Below, in pieces: positions 15,929-24,954 of a DNA stretch of 64,000 nucleotides. Both the position numbers and the translations under genes were made by a program. Origin of the DNA: Streptomyces sp. CB02261 (GTDB lineage Bacteria > Actinomycetota > Actinomycetes > Streptomycetales > Streptomycetaceae); the NCBI RefSeq assembly GCF_001905665.1, contig NZ_LIVX01000005.1:186001-250000 (forward strand), in the 5' to 3' direction. How positions within the stretch are numbered: position 1 is the stretch's first letter; each line of letters opens with the position of its first letter. The notes under the pieces were generated by a model. It did not search any database. It was not told the DNA's origin and saw only the letters and a list, made by a program, of their open reading frames with translations.

Positions 15929-17206
15929 GGCCGTCGCAAGGGCCGTCGCCGGGTCACGGTCCGCCGGGCCCGCGGGGGTCCAGCGGGCACCGGACTTGAG
16001 GTACGGCCACCAGCGCCCGTCCTCGCCGAGTCGCAGCTGCGCCTCCGCGCCCACGGCCGTCCACCGTCCGCCCGCCCGCCGCAGCACCGGCCGCTCGTCG
16101 TCCTCCCAGGCCTCCGCCAGCCGCGCACCGGCCCGGACGAGCGCCTCCTCGTCCGGCGTCCACTCCTCCTCCAGTACGGCGAGGGCGGCGGCGCCGCCGC
16201 ACCGCCACGCGCGCGTGGCGAGGTCCAGCTCCGCCCGCGTCCTGCCCGAACCGGTGGCCAGCCGGGCCGCGATCCAGGGCGCGGGGGAGCCGACCGCGAG
16301 CCGCACGGCATCCTGAGCGGCGGTCAGTGGCGGCGCCGACGGCTCCGACCCGAGGGCGTCGAGGAGCATCCGGTGCGCGCGGGCCGCCGCGTCCGACGCG
16401 AGGAACTCCAGCGCCGCCGGGTCGATCCCGGGCTCCGGATCCGTCTCCGTGTCCAGGGACGGCGACCGGCCGGGCGCGTCGGCGGCGACCGGAGGCGCGG
16501 GCAGCGGCGGCAGCAGGAACTCCGCGGCGTACGCCTCGTCGGCCGACACGCCGGGCATCCCACCCGCGGTCCCCGAGGGCTCCTCTCCGGGCGTGTCGTC
16601 CGTCAACGGGCCGCCGCGCGCGGCCCGTGAAGCGCTGCGCGTCTGCAACTGGTCGAGGAGCGTGCGCTCGCCCCGCCCCCGCATCAGCAGCAGGACGAAC
16701 GGATCCTCGTCGATCAGACGGGCCACCTGGTAGCAGAGTGCCGCCGTGTGCCCGCAGTGGTCCCAGGCCTCGCATCCGCACTCCGGGTCGAGGTCACCGA
16801 TCCCCGGCAGCAGATCGAGCCCGGCCGCCGCCGCGTCCTCCACCAGGTGCGGCGGCATCTCCCGTTCGAGGAGCGCCGCGATGTGGCCGGCGCTGTCCAC
16901 GGCGAGGTCGAGGAGCCGTTCCCACTCCTCCTCCGAGAACTCCCGCACCAGGACGTCACTGCGGTACGACGTGCCGTCGCGGTCCTTGACCACCGCCGTG
17001 ATGCGGCCGGGCCGTACCGACACGGCGCCCACCGCCCCCGCGCGCGCGTGCCGTCGCCCCGCCTTGAGCTGCTGGCCGTCGAGCGCCGTGTCCTCGAGGG
17101 CCTTGAGCCAGGCACGGCCCCACCAGGTCCGGGTGAAGGCCGCACCCCGCGCGGGCGGCAGCGCCGCGAACGTCCGCTCCTCGTCCCCGTGTCCGTACCC
17201 GCTCAT
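15896..17206 (-). CDS. SWIM zinc-finger protein
   Basis: A 436-residue protein. The N-terminal region (RTWWGRAWLKALED, residues 23-37) is typical of the SWIM proteins paired with SNF2 helicases. The zinc site is CxC...CxH in ECGCEAWDHCGH, near residue 150. The central part is acidic and Pro-rich, and the C-terminal part is helical. SWIM domains bind DNA or protein. The ATG at 17206 overlaps the helicase stop by 4 bases (ATGA), so the two are coupled and probably act as a complex in DNA transactions. The last codons are duplicated downstream at 15785-15818. Confidence 0.92.
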   Translation of the reverse strand: MSGYGHGDEERTFAALPPARGAAFTRTWWGRAWLKALEDTALDGQQLKAGRRHARAGAVGAVSVRPGRITAVVKDRDGTSYRSDVLVREFSEEEWERLLDLAVDSAGHIAALLEREMPPHLVEDAAAAGLDLLPGIGDLDPECGCEAWDHCGHTAALCYQVARLIDEDPFVLLLMRGRGERTLLDQLQTRSASRAARGGPLTDDTPGEEPSGTAGGMPGVSADEAYAAEFLLPPLPAPPVAADAPGRSPSLDTETDPEPGIDPAALEFLASDAAARAHRMLLDALGSEPSAPPLTAAQDAVRLAVGSPAPWIAARLATGSGRTRAELDLATRAWRCGGAAALAVLEEEWTPDEEALVRAGARLAEAWEDDERPVLRRAGGRWTAVGAEAQLRLGEDGRWWPYLKSGARWTPAGPADRDPATALATALAAGATGAAG

Positions 17207-20200
17207 CGTCCGTCCCCTCGCAGTCGCACCAGCTCCGCCAGTTCGGCATCGGTCAGTTCGGTCAGTTCCGGCGGTGCGTCCCCGCCCGTGCCGAGGACAC
17301 TGTCCGCCAGCTCCCGCTTGCGGTCGAGCATGGTCGCGATCCGGTCCTCGATCGTCCCCTCGGCGATCAGCCGGTGGACCTGCACCGGGCGGTCCTGCCC
17401 GATCCGGTACGCGCGGTCGGTGGCCTGGGCCTCCACGGCCGGGTTCCACCAGCGGTCGTAGTGCACGACGTGTTCCGCGCGGGTGAGGTTGAGCCCCGTG
17501 CCGGCGGCCTTCAGGGAGAGGAGGAAGACCGGGACCTCCCCGTTCTGGAACCGGGCGACCATCGCCTCGCGCTCGGCGACCGGCGTACCGCCGTGCAGGA
17601 ACTGCGTCCGCACGCCCCGCGCGGCGAGGTGCGTCTCCAGGAGCCTGGCCATGCCCACGTACTGGGTGAACACCAGGGTGCACGCGCCCTCGGCGAGGAT
17701 CGTGTCGAGCAGCTCGTCGAGCAGCTCCAGCTTGCCCGAACGGCCCTCGATCCTCGGCCCCTCCTCCTTCAGGTACTGCGCCGGGTGGTTGCAGATCTGC
17801 TTGAGGCCGGTCAGCAGCTTCACGACCAGACCGCGGCGCTCCATGCCGTCGGCCTCGGCGATCGCCGTCAGCGTCTCCCGCACCACCGCCTCGTAGAGAC
17901 CGGCCTGTTCCGGTGTCAGGGACACGGCCCGGTCCGTCTCCGTCTTCGGCGGCAGCTCGGGCGCGATACCGGGGTCCGACTTGCGGCGCCGCAACAGGAA
18001 CGGACGGACGAGCGCGGCGAGTCGCGCGGCCGCGGCCGGGTCCCTGCCGCCCTCCACGGCGGCGGCGAACCGGGTCCGGAACGCTCCCAGGCTGCCGAGC
18101 AGCCCCGGCGTCGTCCAGTCGAGGATCGCCCACAGCTCGGAGAGGTTGTTCTCCACCGGCGTCCCGGACAGCGCCACGCGCGCGCGTGCGCCGATGGTCC
18201 GCAGCTGCCTGGCCGTCGCCGAGTACGGGTTCTTGACGTGCTGCGCCTCGTCCGCGACGACGAGTCCCCAGCTCCGCGCGGCGAGTCGCGCGGCGTCGAG
18301 CCGCATGGTGCCGTACGTGGTGAGGACGAAACCGTTCTCGTCGAGGTCCTCCAGGTCACGGGTGGCGCCGTGGAAGCGGCGCACCGGCGTGCCGGGCGCG
18401 AACTTCTCGATCTCCCGCTGCCAGTTGCCCATGAGGGACGTGGGGCAGACGACGAGAGTGGGTCCCGCGGCCGCCGGGTCGGACTGCCGGTGCAGATGCA
18501 GCGCGATCACCGTGATCGTCTTGCCGAGCCCCATGTCGTCGGCGAGGCAGCCGCCGAGACCCAGGGAGGTCATCCGGTGCAGCCAGTCGAGGCCGCGCAG
18601 CTGGTAGTCCCGGAGGTTCGCGGCCAGCGCGGGCGGCTGAGCCACCTCGGGCCGGCCGCCCTCGGGGTCGGCGAGCCGCTCCCGCAGCCGCTCCAGCCAG
18701 CCGGTCGCGGCGACCTCGACGAGCTGTCCTTCGACCTCGGTGGTGCCGGTGAGGACGGCCGAGAGGGCGTCCACCGGCGTGAGCTCGCGGTCCTGCTGGG
18801 CGCGGGCCCGGCGTACCTCGGCCGGGTCGACGAGCACCCAGCGGTCCCGCAGGCGCACGAGGGGCCGCCCGGCTTCGGCGAGCCGGTCGAGCTCGGCCCT
18901 GGTCAACTCCCGGTCTCCCACGGCGAAGCGCCAGTTGAAGCCGAGCAGGGCGTCGGCGGAGAGGAAGGAGGGCAGCCCGGAGGCGCGGAAGCCGTCGAAC
19001 TCCCCGGTGGGCGACCCGCCCCCGGCGCCGTCAGGGTCCTCGGCGGACCCGGCACCCCCGGTCTGCCCGGCGGACCGCGACACGCCGACGGCACCCTGCG
19101 CTCCACGGGTGTCCGCGTCCATCGGGCCGATCACCGCGTCGGCGGTCAGCCGGTCGGCGAGTTCGCGCGGCCAGTGCACCTGGACGCCCGCCGCGGCGAG
19201 GGCCTGGCCCGCGGCGCCCAGGAGTTCCGCGACCTCCTCGTCGGCGAGTTCGACGGTGTCGGGCACCGCCGCGGTCAGGAGCGGCGTCAGCGGGGCCCAC
19301 GCGCGCGCGGCGCGCCGCAGCGCGAGCAGGGCGTCCATCCGGGCCCGGGGTCCGAACGCCTCTGCGTTCCGACCGGAGCCCGCCCACACCTCGGCCGCGT
19401 CCGCGACGAGCGTCGGGTCGGCGACGGCGTGCAGTTGCAGGACCGCGCGGAACCCCGGCGCCTCCTCCGCATCGGCGGTGAAGCCGGGGAGTTCGAGCCG
19501 GAGCGACAGCCGGATGCCCGCGTCGTGCACGGCCGCCACGTCGGCCGCCCAGGTCCGCTGCCCCGGGATCCGCTGTGGCTCGTCGGCCGCGAAGGCGGGC
19601 CCGCCGGCGGCGAGTTGAGCCGCCGGTGTACGGGGCAGGGTGTCCGCGACGGCGTCCGTGAAGGCGCGGAGCAGCGCCTCGGGTTCCGGCAGCAGCGACG
19701 GCTCGTCCGGTGACAGCGGTACGGCGTGGGCCGTGGGCGGCATCGACGCGGCGAGCGTACGCAGTTCCGCCAGCTCCTCCGGGCCGAGCGGACCGGCTCG
19801 CCAGGCGTCGACGTCGTCGGAGCCGAGGCCGGGCAGGAGCAGACCGCGAGAGACGAGATCGAGGGCGAGGAGCGAGGCGGCACCCCAGAAAGCGGTCGCG
19901 GCAGACGCGGTGGCGGAGAACCGCGCGCGGGCGAGCAGCGGCAGGGCGTCCCGTACGGGAAGGGTGACGGCGGGGACGCTCACGGGGCGGCGGCCGACGC
20001 CGTCCACGACCGTGATCTCGTCTCCGGCCGATGCGAGCCCCGGCGCGCCCGCCGACGGGTCGTCCACGGCGCTCCCCGCTGCCGGCAGCGTCTCGCCGAC
20101 CGGTGACCAGAAGGCGATCCGGCCGGTGCGCGGCGGATCGGCGGGGAGGAAGACGGGGGAGTGGTGGGCGAGTCCGAAGAGGGTGTCCCGAGTGGGTTCG

Positions 20201-20247
20201 ACGGTGGTTCCGCGGGCGGAATCATCGGGTCCGTGCGACAGCGACAA
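17203..20247 (-). CDS. SNF2-family DEAD/DEAH-box helicase
   Basis: A 1014-residue SWI2/SNF2 ATPase. The N-terminal 500 residues are a family-specific accessory region. The helicase core follows: LRDYQLRGLDWL, Walker A DDMGLGKT, the box II sequence DEAQH, SGTPVENN, then the C-terminal lobe with AAGTGLNLTRAEHVVHYDRW and the arginine-finger segment QATDRAYRIGQ. Such enzymes move along double-stranded DNA and remodel bound proteins. The start is taken as TTG at 20247 because GAGG lies 6 bases ahead of it; TTG at 20259 is also open. It is followed directly by the SWIM partner. Confidence 0.95.
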   Translation of the reverse strand: MSLSHGPDDSARGTTVEPTRDTLFGLAHHSPVFLPADPPRTGRIAFWSPVGETLPAAGSAVDDPSAGAPGLASAGDEITVVDGVGRRPVSVPAVTLPVRDALPLLARARFSATASAATAFWGAASLLALDLVSRGLLLPGLGSDDVDAWRAGPLGPEELAELRTLAASMPPTAHAVPLSPDEPSLLPEPEALLRAFTDAVADTLPRTPAAQLAAGGPAFAADEPQRIPGQRTWAADVAAVHDAGIRLSLRLELPGFTADAEEAPGFRAVLQLHAVADPTLVADAAEVWAGSGRNAEAFGPRARMDALLALRRAARAWAPLTPLLTAAVPDTVELADEEVAELLGAAGQALAAAGVQVHWPRELADRLTADAVIGPMDADTRGAQGAVGVSRSAGQTGGAGSAEDPDGAGGGSPTGEFDGFRASGLPSFLSADALLGFNWRFAVGDRELTRAELDRLAEAGRPLVRLRDRWVLVDPAEVRRARAQQDRELTPVDALSAVLTGTTEVEGQLVEVAATGWLERLRERLADPEGGRPEVAQPPALAANLRDYQLRGLDWLHRMTSLGLGGCLADDMGLGKTITVIALHLHRQSDPAAAGPTLVVCPTSLMGNWQREIEKFAPGTPVRRFHGATRDLEDLDENGFVLTTYGTMRLDAARLAARSWGLVVADEAQHVKNPYSATARQLRTIGARARVALSGTPVENNLSELWAILDWTTPGLLGSLGAFRTRFAAAVEGGRDPAAAARLAALVRPFLLRRRKSDPGIAPELPPKTETDRAVSLTPEQAGLYEAVVRETLTAIAEADGMERRGLVVKLLTGLKQICNHPAQYLKEEGPRIEGRSGKLELLDELLDTILAEGACTLVFTQYVGMARLLETHLAARGVRTQFLHGGTPVAEREAMVARFQNGEVPVFLLSLKAAGTGLNLTRAEHVVHYDRWWNPAVEAQATDRAYRIGQDRPVQVHRLIAEGTIEDRIATMLDRKRELADSVLGTGGDAPPELTELTDAELAELVRLRGDGR

Positions 20248-20510
20248 CGCATTCCTCAAATTTGACTACCTGAAGACCGAGCGGCCGAGGATACCTCGCC
20301 GAGTGGACTTGACGTGCACCCCCGCCACGTGATCCGCACCACAGGTCCGCGGGGGTGGGGCTCCCCCTACCCCCGGCCCCCGGCCCGCCCCCCGCCCGCC
20401 TCGGGTGGTGCCGCCATGGCCCCGGACGATCGCGGATCCGTACGTTCGACACAGGCGCCGACCGACCCGAACGTCACCGGATCCCGACCCACAGAAACCG
20501 GAGCCCGCCC

Positions 20511-21599
20511 ATGCCCCAGGCCACCGTCCTGCCCCCGGCCGCCGCCCCCGCCGCGGCGCCCGCCCGAGCCAGGGGCGGCAGTGAGTTCACCCCGCTCCTG
20601 CGGATGGTGAGGGAACAGGGCCTCCTCGAACACCGCCCCGGCTGGTACGCCCGCGGCATCGCCGTCAACCTCCTCGGCATCGCCGCCGTGGTGACGGGCC
20701 TCGCCCTGATCGGACCCTCCTGGTGGGCACTCCCGCTCGCCGTACCCCTCGCGCTGCTCTCGGCCCGCGTCGCCTTCGTCGGCCACGACGCCGGCCATGC
20801 CCAGATCACCGCGAACCGGAGGATCAGCCGGATCGTCCAGCTCGTCCACGCCAACCTCCTCCTCGGCATGAGCCGGGAGTGGTGGAACGACAAGCACAAC
20901 CGCCACCACGCCCATCCCAACCACCTCGACAAGGACCCCGACGTCGCGGCCGACATCCTCGTCTTCGCCGACCACCAGACGGCGGGCCGCACGGGGCTGC
21001 GCGGGTTCCTCACCCGTCACCAGGCATGGCTGTTCTTCCCGCTGACGACCCTGGAGGGCATCGCGCTCAAGGTGTACGGGGTGCAGGCCCTGCTGGCGGC
21101 GGACGGCCCGTGCCGCACCCGGCGCGAGCGGATCGTCGAAGGCGCGCTGCTCCTCGCCCACTTCGCCGGCTACGCGGCCCTGCTCCTCACCCTCCTCGCC
21201 CCCGCCCAGGCCCTGGTCTTCGCCCTCGTCCACCAGATGCTGTTCGGCGTCCACCTGGGCATGGCCTTCGCCCCGAACCACAAGGGCATGGAGCGGCCCG
21301 ACGAGCACGCCGACGGCGACAGCTGGGGGCATCTGCGGCGCCAGGTGCTGACCTCGCGCAACATCCGGGGCGGCGCCCTCACCGACTGGTTCCTCGGCGG
21401 GCTCAACTACCAGGTCGAACACCACCTCTTCCCGAGCATGCCGCGCCCCCATCTGCGTCTCGCCCAGCCCGCCGTCCGGGCCCACTGCGCCGCCCTGGGC
21501 GTGCCGTACACGGAGACCGGCTTCGTCGACTCGTACCGACAGGCCCTCGGCCATCTGCACGAGGTGGGCGCACCGCTGCGCTCCGAGTGGGCCGAGTAG
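20511..21599 (+). CDS. Fatty acid desaturase (acyl-lipid type)
   Basis: A 362-residue membrane desaturase. The three His boxes that hold the diiron centre are HDAGH (residues 92-96), HNRHH (129-133) and QVEHH near 302. Hydrophobic pairs flank them (about 50-90 and 220-260). This arrangement matches the acyl-lipid desaturases that introduce double bases into membrane fatty acids, with electrons from a ferredoxin or cytochrome. The ATG at 20511 follows GGAG at 7 bases. The 263-base region upstream is shared with the divergent helicase and holds C-rich runs but no clear operator. Confidence 0.93.
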   Translation: MPQATVLPPAAAPAAAPARARGGSEFTPLLRMVREQGLLEHRPGWYARGIAVNLLGIAAVVTGLALIGPSWWALPLAVPLALLSARVAFVGHDAGHAQITANRRISRIVQLVHANLLLGMSREWWNDKHNRHHAHPNHLDKDPDVAADILVFADHQTAGRTGLRGFLTRHQAWLFFPLTTLEGIALKVYGVQALLAADGPCRTRRERIVEGALLLAHFAGYAALLLTLLAPAQALVFALVHQMLFGVHLGMAFAPNHKGMERPDEHADGDSWGHLRRQVLTSRNIRGGALTDWFLGGLNYQVEHHLFPSMPRPHLRLAQPAVRAHCAALGVPYTETGFVDSYRQALGHLHEVGAPLRSEWAE

Positions 21600-21686
21600 G
21601 GTCGGAAGCGGTCACCCGCGAGGTGATCAACGGTCCGGCGGACGGGACTCCGCTCGCCGGAGAGCGGAGAAGGGGAGCTCCTCGTC

Positions 21687-22232
21687 ATGAACGACGGCAC
21701 GGTCACCACGGTCAGCAGCAACGGCACCTACTCCTTCACCAAGCCCAACAGGGACGGCATCACCCTCCTCGCCGGGCTCGGAGTGGAGGGCGACGTCCAC
21801 GCGGGCGTGACGGTGAAGCACCGGTCCCGCGTCGCCCAGGACCCGACCCGGCCCAACCTGCGCCAGGTGCATCTCATCCACGCCGAGCTCTTCGACGAGG
21901 TGGCCGGCGCAGGCTTCGACGTCGCCCCCGGCGATCTCGGCGAGAACGTCACCACCCGGGGGATCGACCTCCTCGGCCTGCCCACCGGCACCCTGCTGCA
22001 CCTCGGGGCCGAGGCCGTCGTCGAGGTCACGGGACTGCGCAACCCCTGCGCTCAGATCGACTCCTTCCGGCACGGACTGCTCAAGCAGGTCCTCGGCCGT
22101 GACGAGAACGGCGAGATCGTGCGCAAGGCCGGGATCATGGGGGTCGTCCTGACCGGCGGCGAGGTGCGGCCCGGCGACACCGTCCGCGCCGAGTTGCCCG
22201 AGGGGCCGCACCGCCCGCTGGAAAAGGTCTGA
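21687..22232 (+). CDS. MOSC domain protein
   Basis: A 181-residue protein consisting of one MOSC domain: an N-terminal strand, GLGVEGDVHAGVTVKHRS, LRQVHLIHAELFDE, GDLGENVTTRG and the conserved cysteine in TGLRNPCAQID, which in the family carries sulfur or binds molybdenum cofactor. MOSC proteins act in sulfur or molybdenum cofactor chemistry or in detoxifying N-hydroxylated compounds. The ATG follows AGGGGAG about 10 bases upstream. It follows the desaturase by 87 bases on the same strand and may be co-transcribed with it. Confidence 0.93.
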   Translation: MNDGTVTTVSSNGTYSFTKPNRDGITLLAGLGVEGDVHAGVTVKHRSRVAQDPTRPNLRQVHLIHAELFDEVAGAGFDVAPGDLGENVTTRGIDLLGLPTGTLLHLGAEAVVEVTGLRNPCAQIDSFRHGLLKQVLGRDENGEIVRKAGIMGVVLTGGEVRPGDTVRAELPEGPHRPLEKV

Positions 22233-22253
22233 GCCCCGGACACGGGCGCCGGC

Positions 22254-23630
22254 TCACTCCGCCAGAGGGCAGGAGTTGACCAGGTCACCGCTCGTGGGCC
22301 GGACGATCGTACGGTCGGCGGGCGGTGCCGTGCCGTCCTCGACCCAGCGCGTCAGCGCGTCGAACGCGGAGCGGTAGCAGGGCAGGATCGGACGCAGCCG
22401 GTCCGGATACGTGTCGTACAGACCGTCGGTGTGCGTCCCGTCCTGCACCCGGTAGTACCGGTGCAGCCCGCCCCGGCCCCGTCCGTCGATCATGCGCGCG
22501 TAGCGGTCGGACCCGGTGGAGACGGGCAGCAGGGTGTCCAGGTCGCCGTGGAGGGTGACGAGCGGCTTGCCGATCCGTCCGGTCAGCGCGACCTTCGCCA
22601 CCGCGCGGTGCACGGACGCCGGACGGGAGGCGTAGTCGTACGAGGCGTCCGAGGCGCAGGGCGCGAAGATCTGCTCCACGGTCCCGCCGGCGCCGGAGCC
22701 GGGGCAGGCCGGGTCGTAGGAGGGGTCGAACTCCGCCCGGAAGATCTTCTGGGTCAGTCCCCAGTACGCCTTCTCGTGGTAGGGCCACAGGAAGCGCGAC
22801 CCCGGCGCGAAGCCCGCCCCGATCATGTCCGCGTCGGAGGCCTGCCCGAGTGACCTGGCCACCGTCACGGGCAGGCTCGTCAGGAGCTGGGGGTCGCGCG
22901 CCGTCCACAGCGCGCCCTCCCAGTCCACGCCGCCGTCGTACAGCTCGGGCCGGTTCTCCAGCTGCCAGCGCGTCAGATAGCCGCCGTTGGAGATCCCGGT
23001 CATGTACGTGCGCTCCGGGGCGTGGCCGTAGCGCTGGCGCACGGCCCGCTTGGCCCCCCGCGTCAGCTCCGTCACCCGGCGGTTCCACTCGGCGACCGCG
23101 TCGCCCGGGCCCCGGCCGTCGGTGAAGAAGTCCGGCCCGGTGTTGCCCTTGTCGGTGGCGGCGTAGGCGAACCCCTGGGCCAGGACCTGGTCGGAGATGA
23201 GCGCGTCCGTGGAGTACTGGCGCCTGGTTCCCGGCGCGCCGGTGACGACCAGCCCGCCGTTCCAGCGGTCGGGCAGGCGGATGACGAACTGCGCGTCGTG
23301 GGCCCAGCCGTGGGTGGCGTTGAGGCGCGAGTCGTCGGGGAAGTACCCGTCGATCTGGACTCCCGGCACCCCCGAGGGGTTGCGGGTCCCCTTGGCGGCC
23401 AGGCCGGCCTGGTCCGCCAGGTCGGTGTACCGCGTGCCGGCGAGCCCGGCGGTCGTCAGGTCGTCCAGGCAGGCGGACCGCTGGTGCTCGGCGCCGGGTA
23501 CGCGCAATCGATCCTGCCGGGCGCAGTGCCCGGCCGCCCGCTCCTCGGCCCCGGCGGGGCTCGCGGGCGCGAGGACGGTGACCCCGGTCAGGAGCGCGGC
23601 GAACAGGGAGACGCCTGGGAACAGGCGCAT
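22254..23630 (-). CDS. Secreted alpha/beta hydrolase (tannase/3HB-oligomer hydrolase-like)
   Basis: A 458-residue exported protein. The signal peptide spans about residues 1-27 (LFAALLTGVTVLAPASPAGA). The nucleophile elbow is TGISNGGYL near residue 212; LVTLHGDLDTLLPV and a late QDGTHTDGLY provide plausible Asp and His. The 6-8 cysteines suggest disulfides, as expected outside the cell. The sequence resembles the tannase/feruloyl esterase and 3-hydroxybutyrate oligomer hydrolase group; which ester it cleaves is uncertain. The ATG at 23630 has a perfect GGAGG. It is convergent with the MOSC gene, 21 bases away. Confidence 0.8.
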   Translation of the reverse strand: MRLFPGVSLFAALLTGVTVLAPASPAGAEERAAGHCARQDRLRVPGAEHQRSACLDDLTTAGLAGTRYTDLADQAGLAAKGTRNPSGVPGVQIDGYFPDDSRLNATHGWAHDAQFVIRLPDRWNGGLVVTGAPGTRRQYSTDALISDQVLAQGFAYAATDKGNTGPDFFTDGRGPGDAVAEWNRRVTELTRGAKRAVRQRYGHAPERTYMTGISNGGYLTRWQLENRPELYDGGVDWEGALWTARDPQLLTSLPVTVARSLGQASDADMIGAGFAPGSRFLWPYHEKAYWGLTQKIFRAEFDPSYDPACPGSGAGGTVEQIFAPCASDASYDYASRPASVHRAVAKVALTGRIGKPLVTLHGDLDTLLPVSTGSDRYARMIDGRGRGGLHRYYRVQDGTHTDGLYDTYPDRLRPILPCYRSAFDALTRWVEDGTAPPADRTIVRPTSGDLVNSCPLAE

Positions 23631-23788
23631 GGTGGGCCTCCGAAGGGACGACGGAATGGGGTGCGGCGCCACATCCTGCGGCGAGCGCCCACCACCGGGC
23701 CATGGTCCGGGACCACACCTCGGGCCGTCGTCCTATGGGGAGTCGTCGTGCGGAGTCGTTCCGCGGACTCCAGCCGTCGGAGGAGCGG

Positions 23789-24724
23789 TCAGGAAGGGCG
23801 TATCGCCATCGCGTCGAGCCCTTCGAGGAGCGCGGGCAGCCGTGCGCCCCGAGCCACCGGGAGCACCTCGCCCGGCAGTTCGTCGAGCAGTACGAAGGCC
23901 ATGTCGTCGGCCCGGGCCACGAGCGACCATCCGGGGCCGTCCGCGCGCAGCGTCCGCACGCCCCCCTCCGCACCGGCGACGGACCGCACCCGCCCGACCG
24001 GCGGCGGTTCCACCAGATACCCCCGGAGCGCGTCGAGCGCCTCCCGGACGCCGTCGTACGGGTCAGGGACGGCCCTGTCCGGGGCCGTGGCCGCACTCGG
24101 AGCCGTGGCCGCACTCGGCGTCACGGCCGCACCCGGAGCCGCGGTCGCACCCTCGGCGCGGCCGGGGACCGTGCCGGCGGCCGGACCCGCGGGCTGCTCC
24201 CCGGGCGGGGGACCGTCGGACACCTGGGCCCGCCACGTCGCCCACTGGAGGGCCACCTCGTCGGCGCCGAGGCGGCGCTGGGCCGGACCCCACTCGTCCT
24301 CGGCGGGCGGCACCAGCGGGGCGGGATCGCCCTCCTCCGGTTCGGGATCGTGCGGAGCCGGTACTCCCGGGGCACGGGTCGCCACGGCCAGCGGCCAGCC
24401 CGGCAGCCCGGTCACCACCGTGTGCTCGGCGGGCGAGAGGTCGTAGGCCATGCCGCAGTCCCAGGAGGAGATGGCCACCGCGACCAGCGACACGTCGTCG
24501 ACCACGACCGTCCAGCGTGCCCCGAGCCCGTCCTGGCCGAAGACCAGCCCGTATCCCTCCTCGTACGGTTCGAGCCCGAGCGCCGCGCAGGCCGCCGGGT
24601 AGTCGTCACCGAGCACGCTCGGGAAGCGCGCGGGCGTGAGCAGCGCCGCCGTCAGCACGAACAGCGCGTCGGCGTCGGCGTCGCCGACGGCCTCGGCCTC
24701 GGCGATCGGGTCCGTCCCAGCCAC
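23789..24724 (-). CDS. Hypothetical protein with Ala/Pro linker
   Basis: A 311-residue cytoplasmic protein of no family I recognise. Residues 15-130 form a compact domain (FVLTAALLTPARFPSVLGDD, then a WDCGMAY segment). A Pro/Ala-rich linker with repeated TAPSAATAP follows. The last 90 residues form a second domain (VREALDALRGYLVEPPP...DDMAFVLLDELPG). This looks like two related half domains joined by a flexible linker, as in some secretion-associated or suppressor proteins, but no function can be claimed. The GTG at 24724 has GGGGAGG at 5 bases. It is followed by a 158-base gap before the next gene on the same strand. Confidence 0.7.
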   Translation of the reverse strand: MAGTDPIAEAEAVGDADADALFVLTAALLTPARFPSVLGDDYPAACAALGLEPYEEGYGLVFGQDGLGARWTVVVDDVSLVAVAISSWDCGMAYDLSPAEHTVVTGLPGWPLAVATRAPGVPAPHDPEPEEGDPAPLVPPAEDEWGPAQRRLGADEVALQWATWRAQVSDGPPPGEQPAGPAAGTVPGRAEGATAAPGAAVTPSAATAPSAATAPDRAVPDPYDGVREALDALRGYLVEPPPVGRVRSVAGAEGGVRTLRADGPGWSLVARADDMAFVLLDELPGEVLPVARGARLPALLEGLDAMAIRPS

Positions 24725-24875
24725 GCTTGCCTCCCCATCCGGTTGTCGGCGCACCATAACCAGTCAGGAGGGACACCTGTCCATAGCTCGGCGCCGTGAC
24801 CTGCGTCGCCGTGCGGACGTCCCGGTGCGGGCTCCCCACCCCGGCACCATGATCCGCGTCACCGGACGGACGCCC

Positions 24876-24917
24876 CCGTGCCCGCCCCCCCTGCCGTCGA
24901 CAGGGGAGCGGGCACGG
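24876..24917. terminator. Nested hairpin terminator
   Basis: CCGTGCCCGC (24876-24885) pairs with GCGGGCACGG (24908-24917), and inside it CCCCTG (24888-24893) pairs with CAGGGG (24901-24906). It lies 37 bases beyond the end of the TPR gene on the minus strand and closes the Hsp90 operon. The rest of the 24725-24954 gap shows no gene. Confidence 0.8.
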
Positions 24918-24954
24918 CGGTGTCACCGGGACCCGTGACGCCGAGGGAGCGGCC

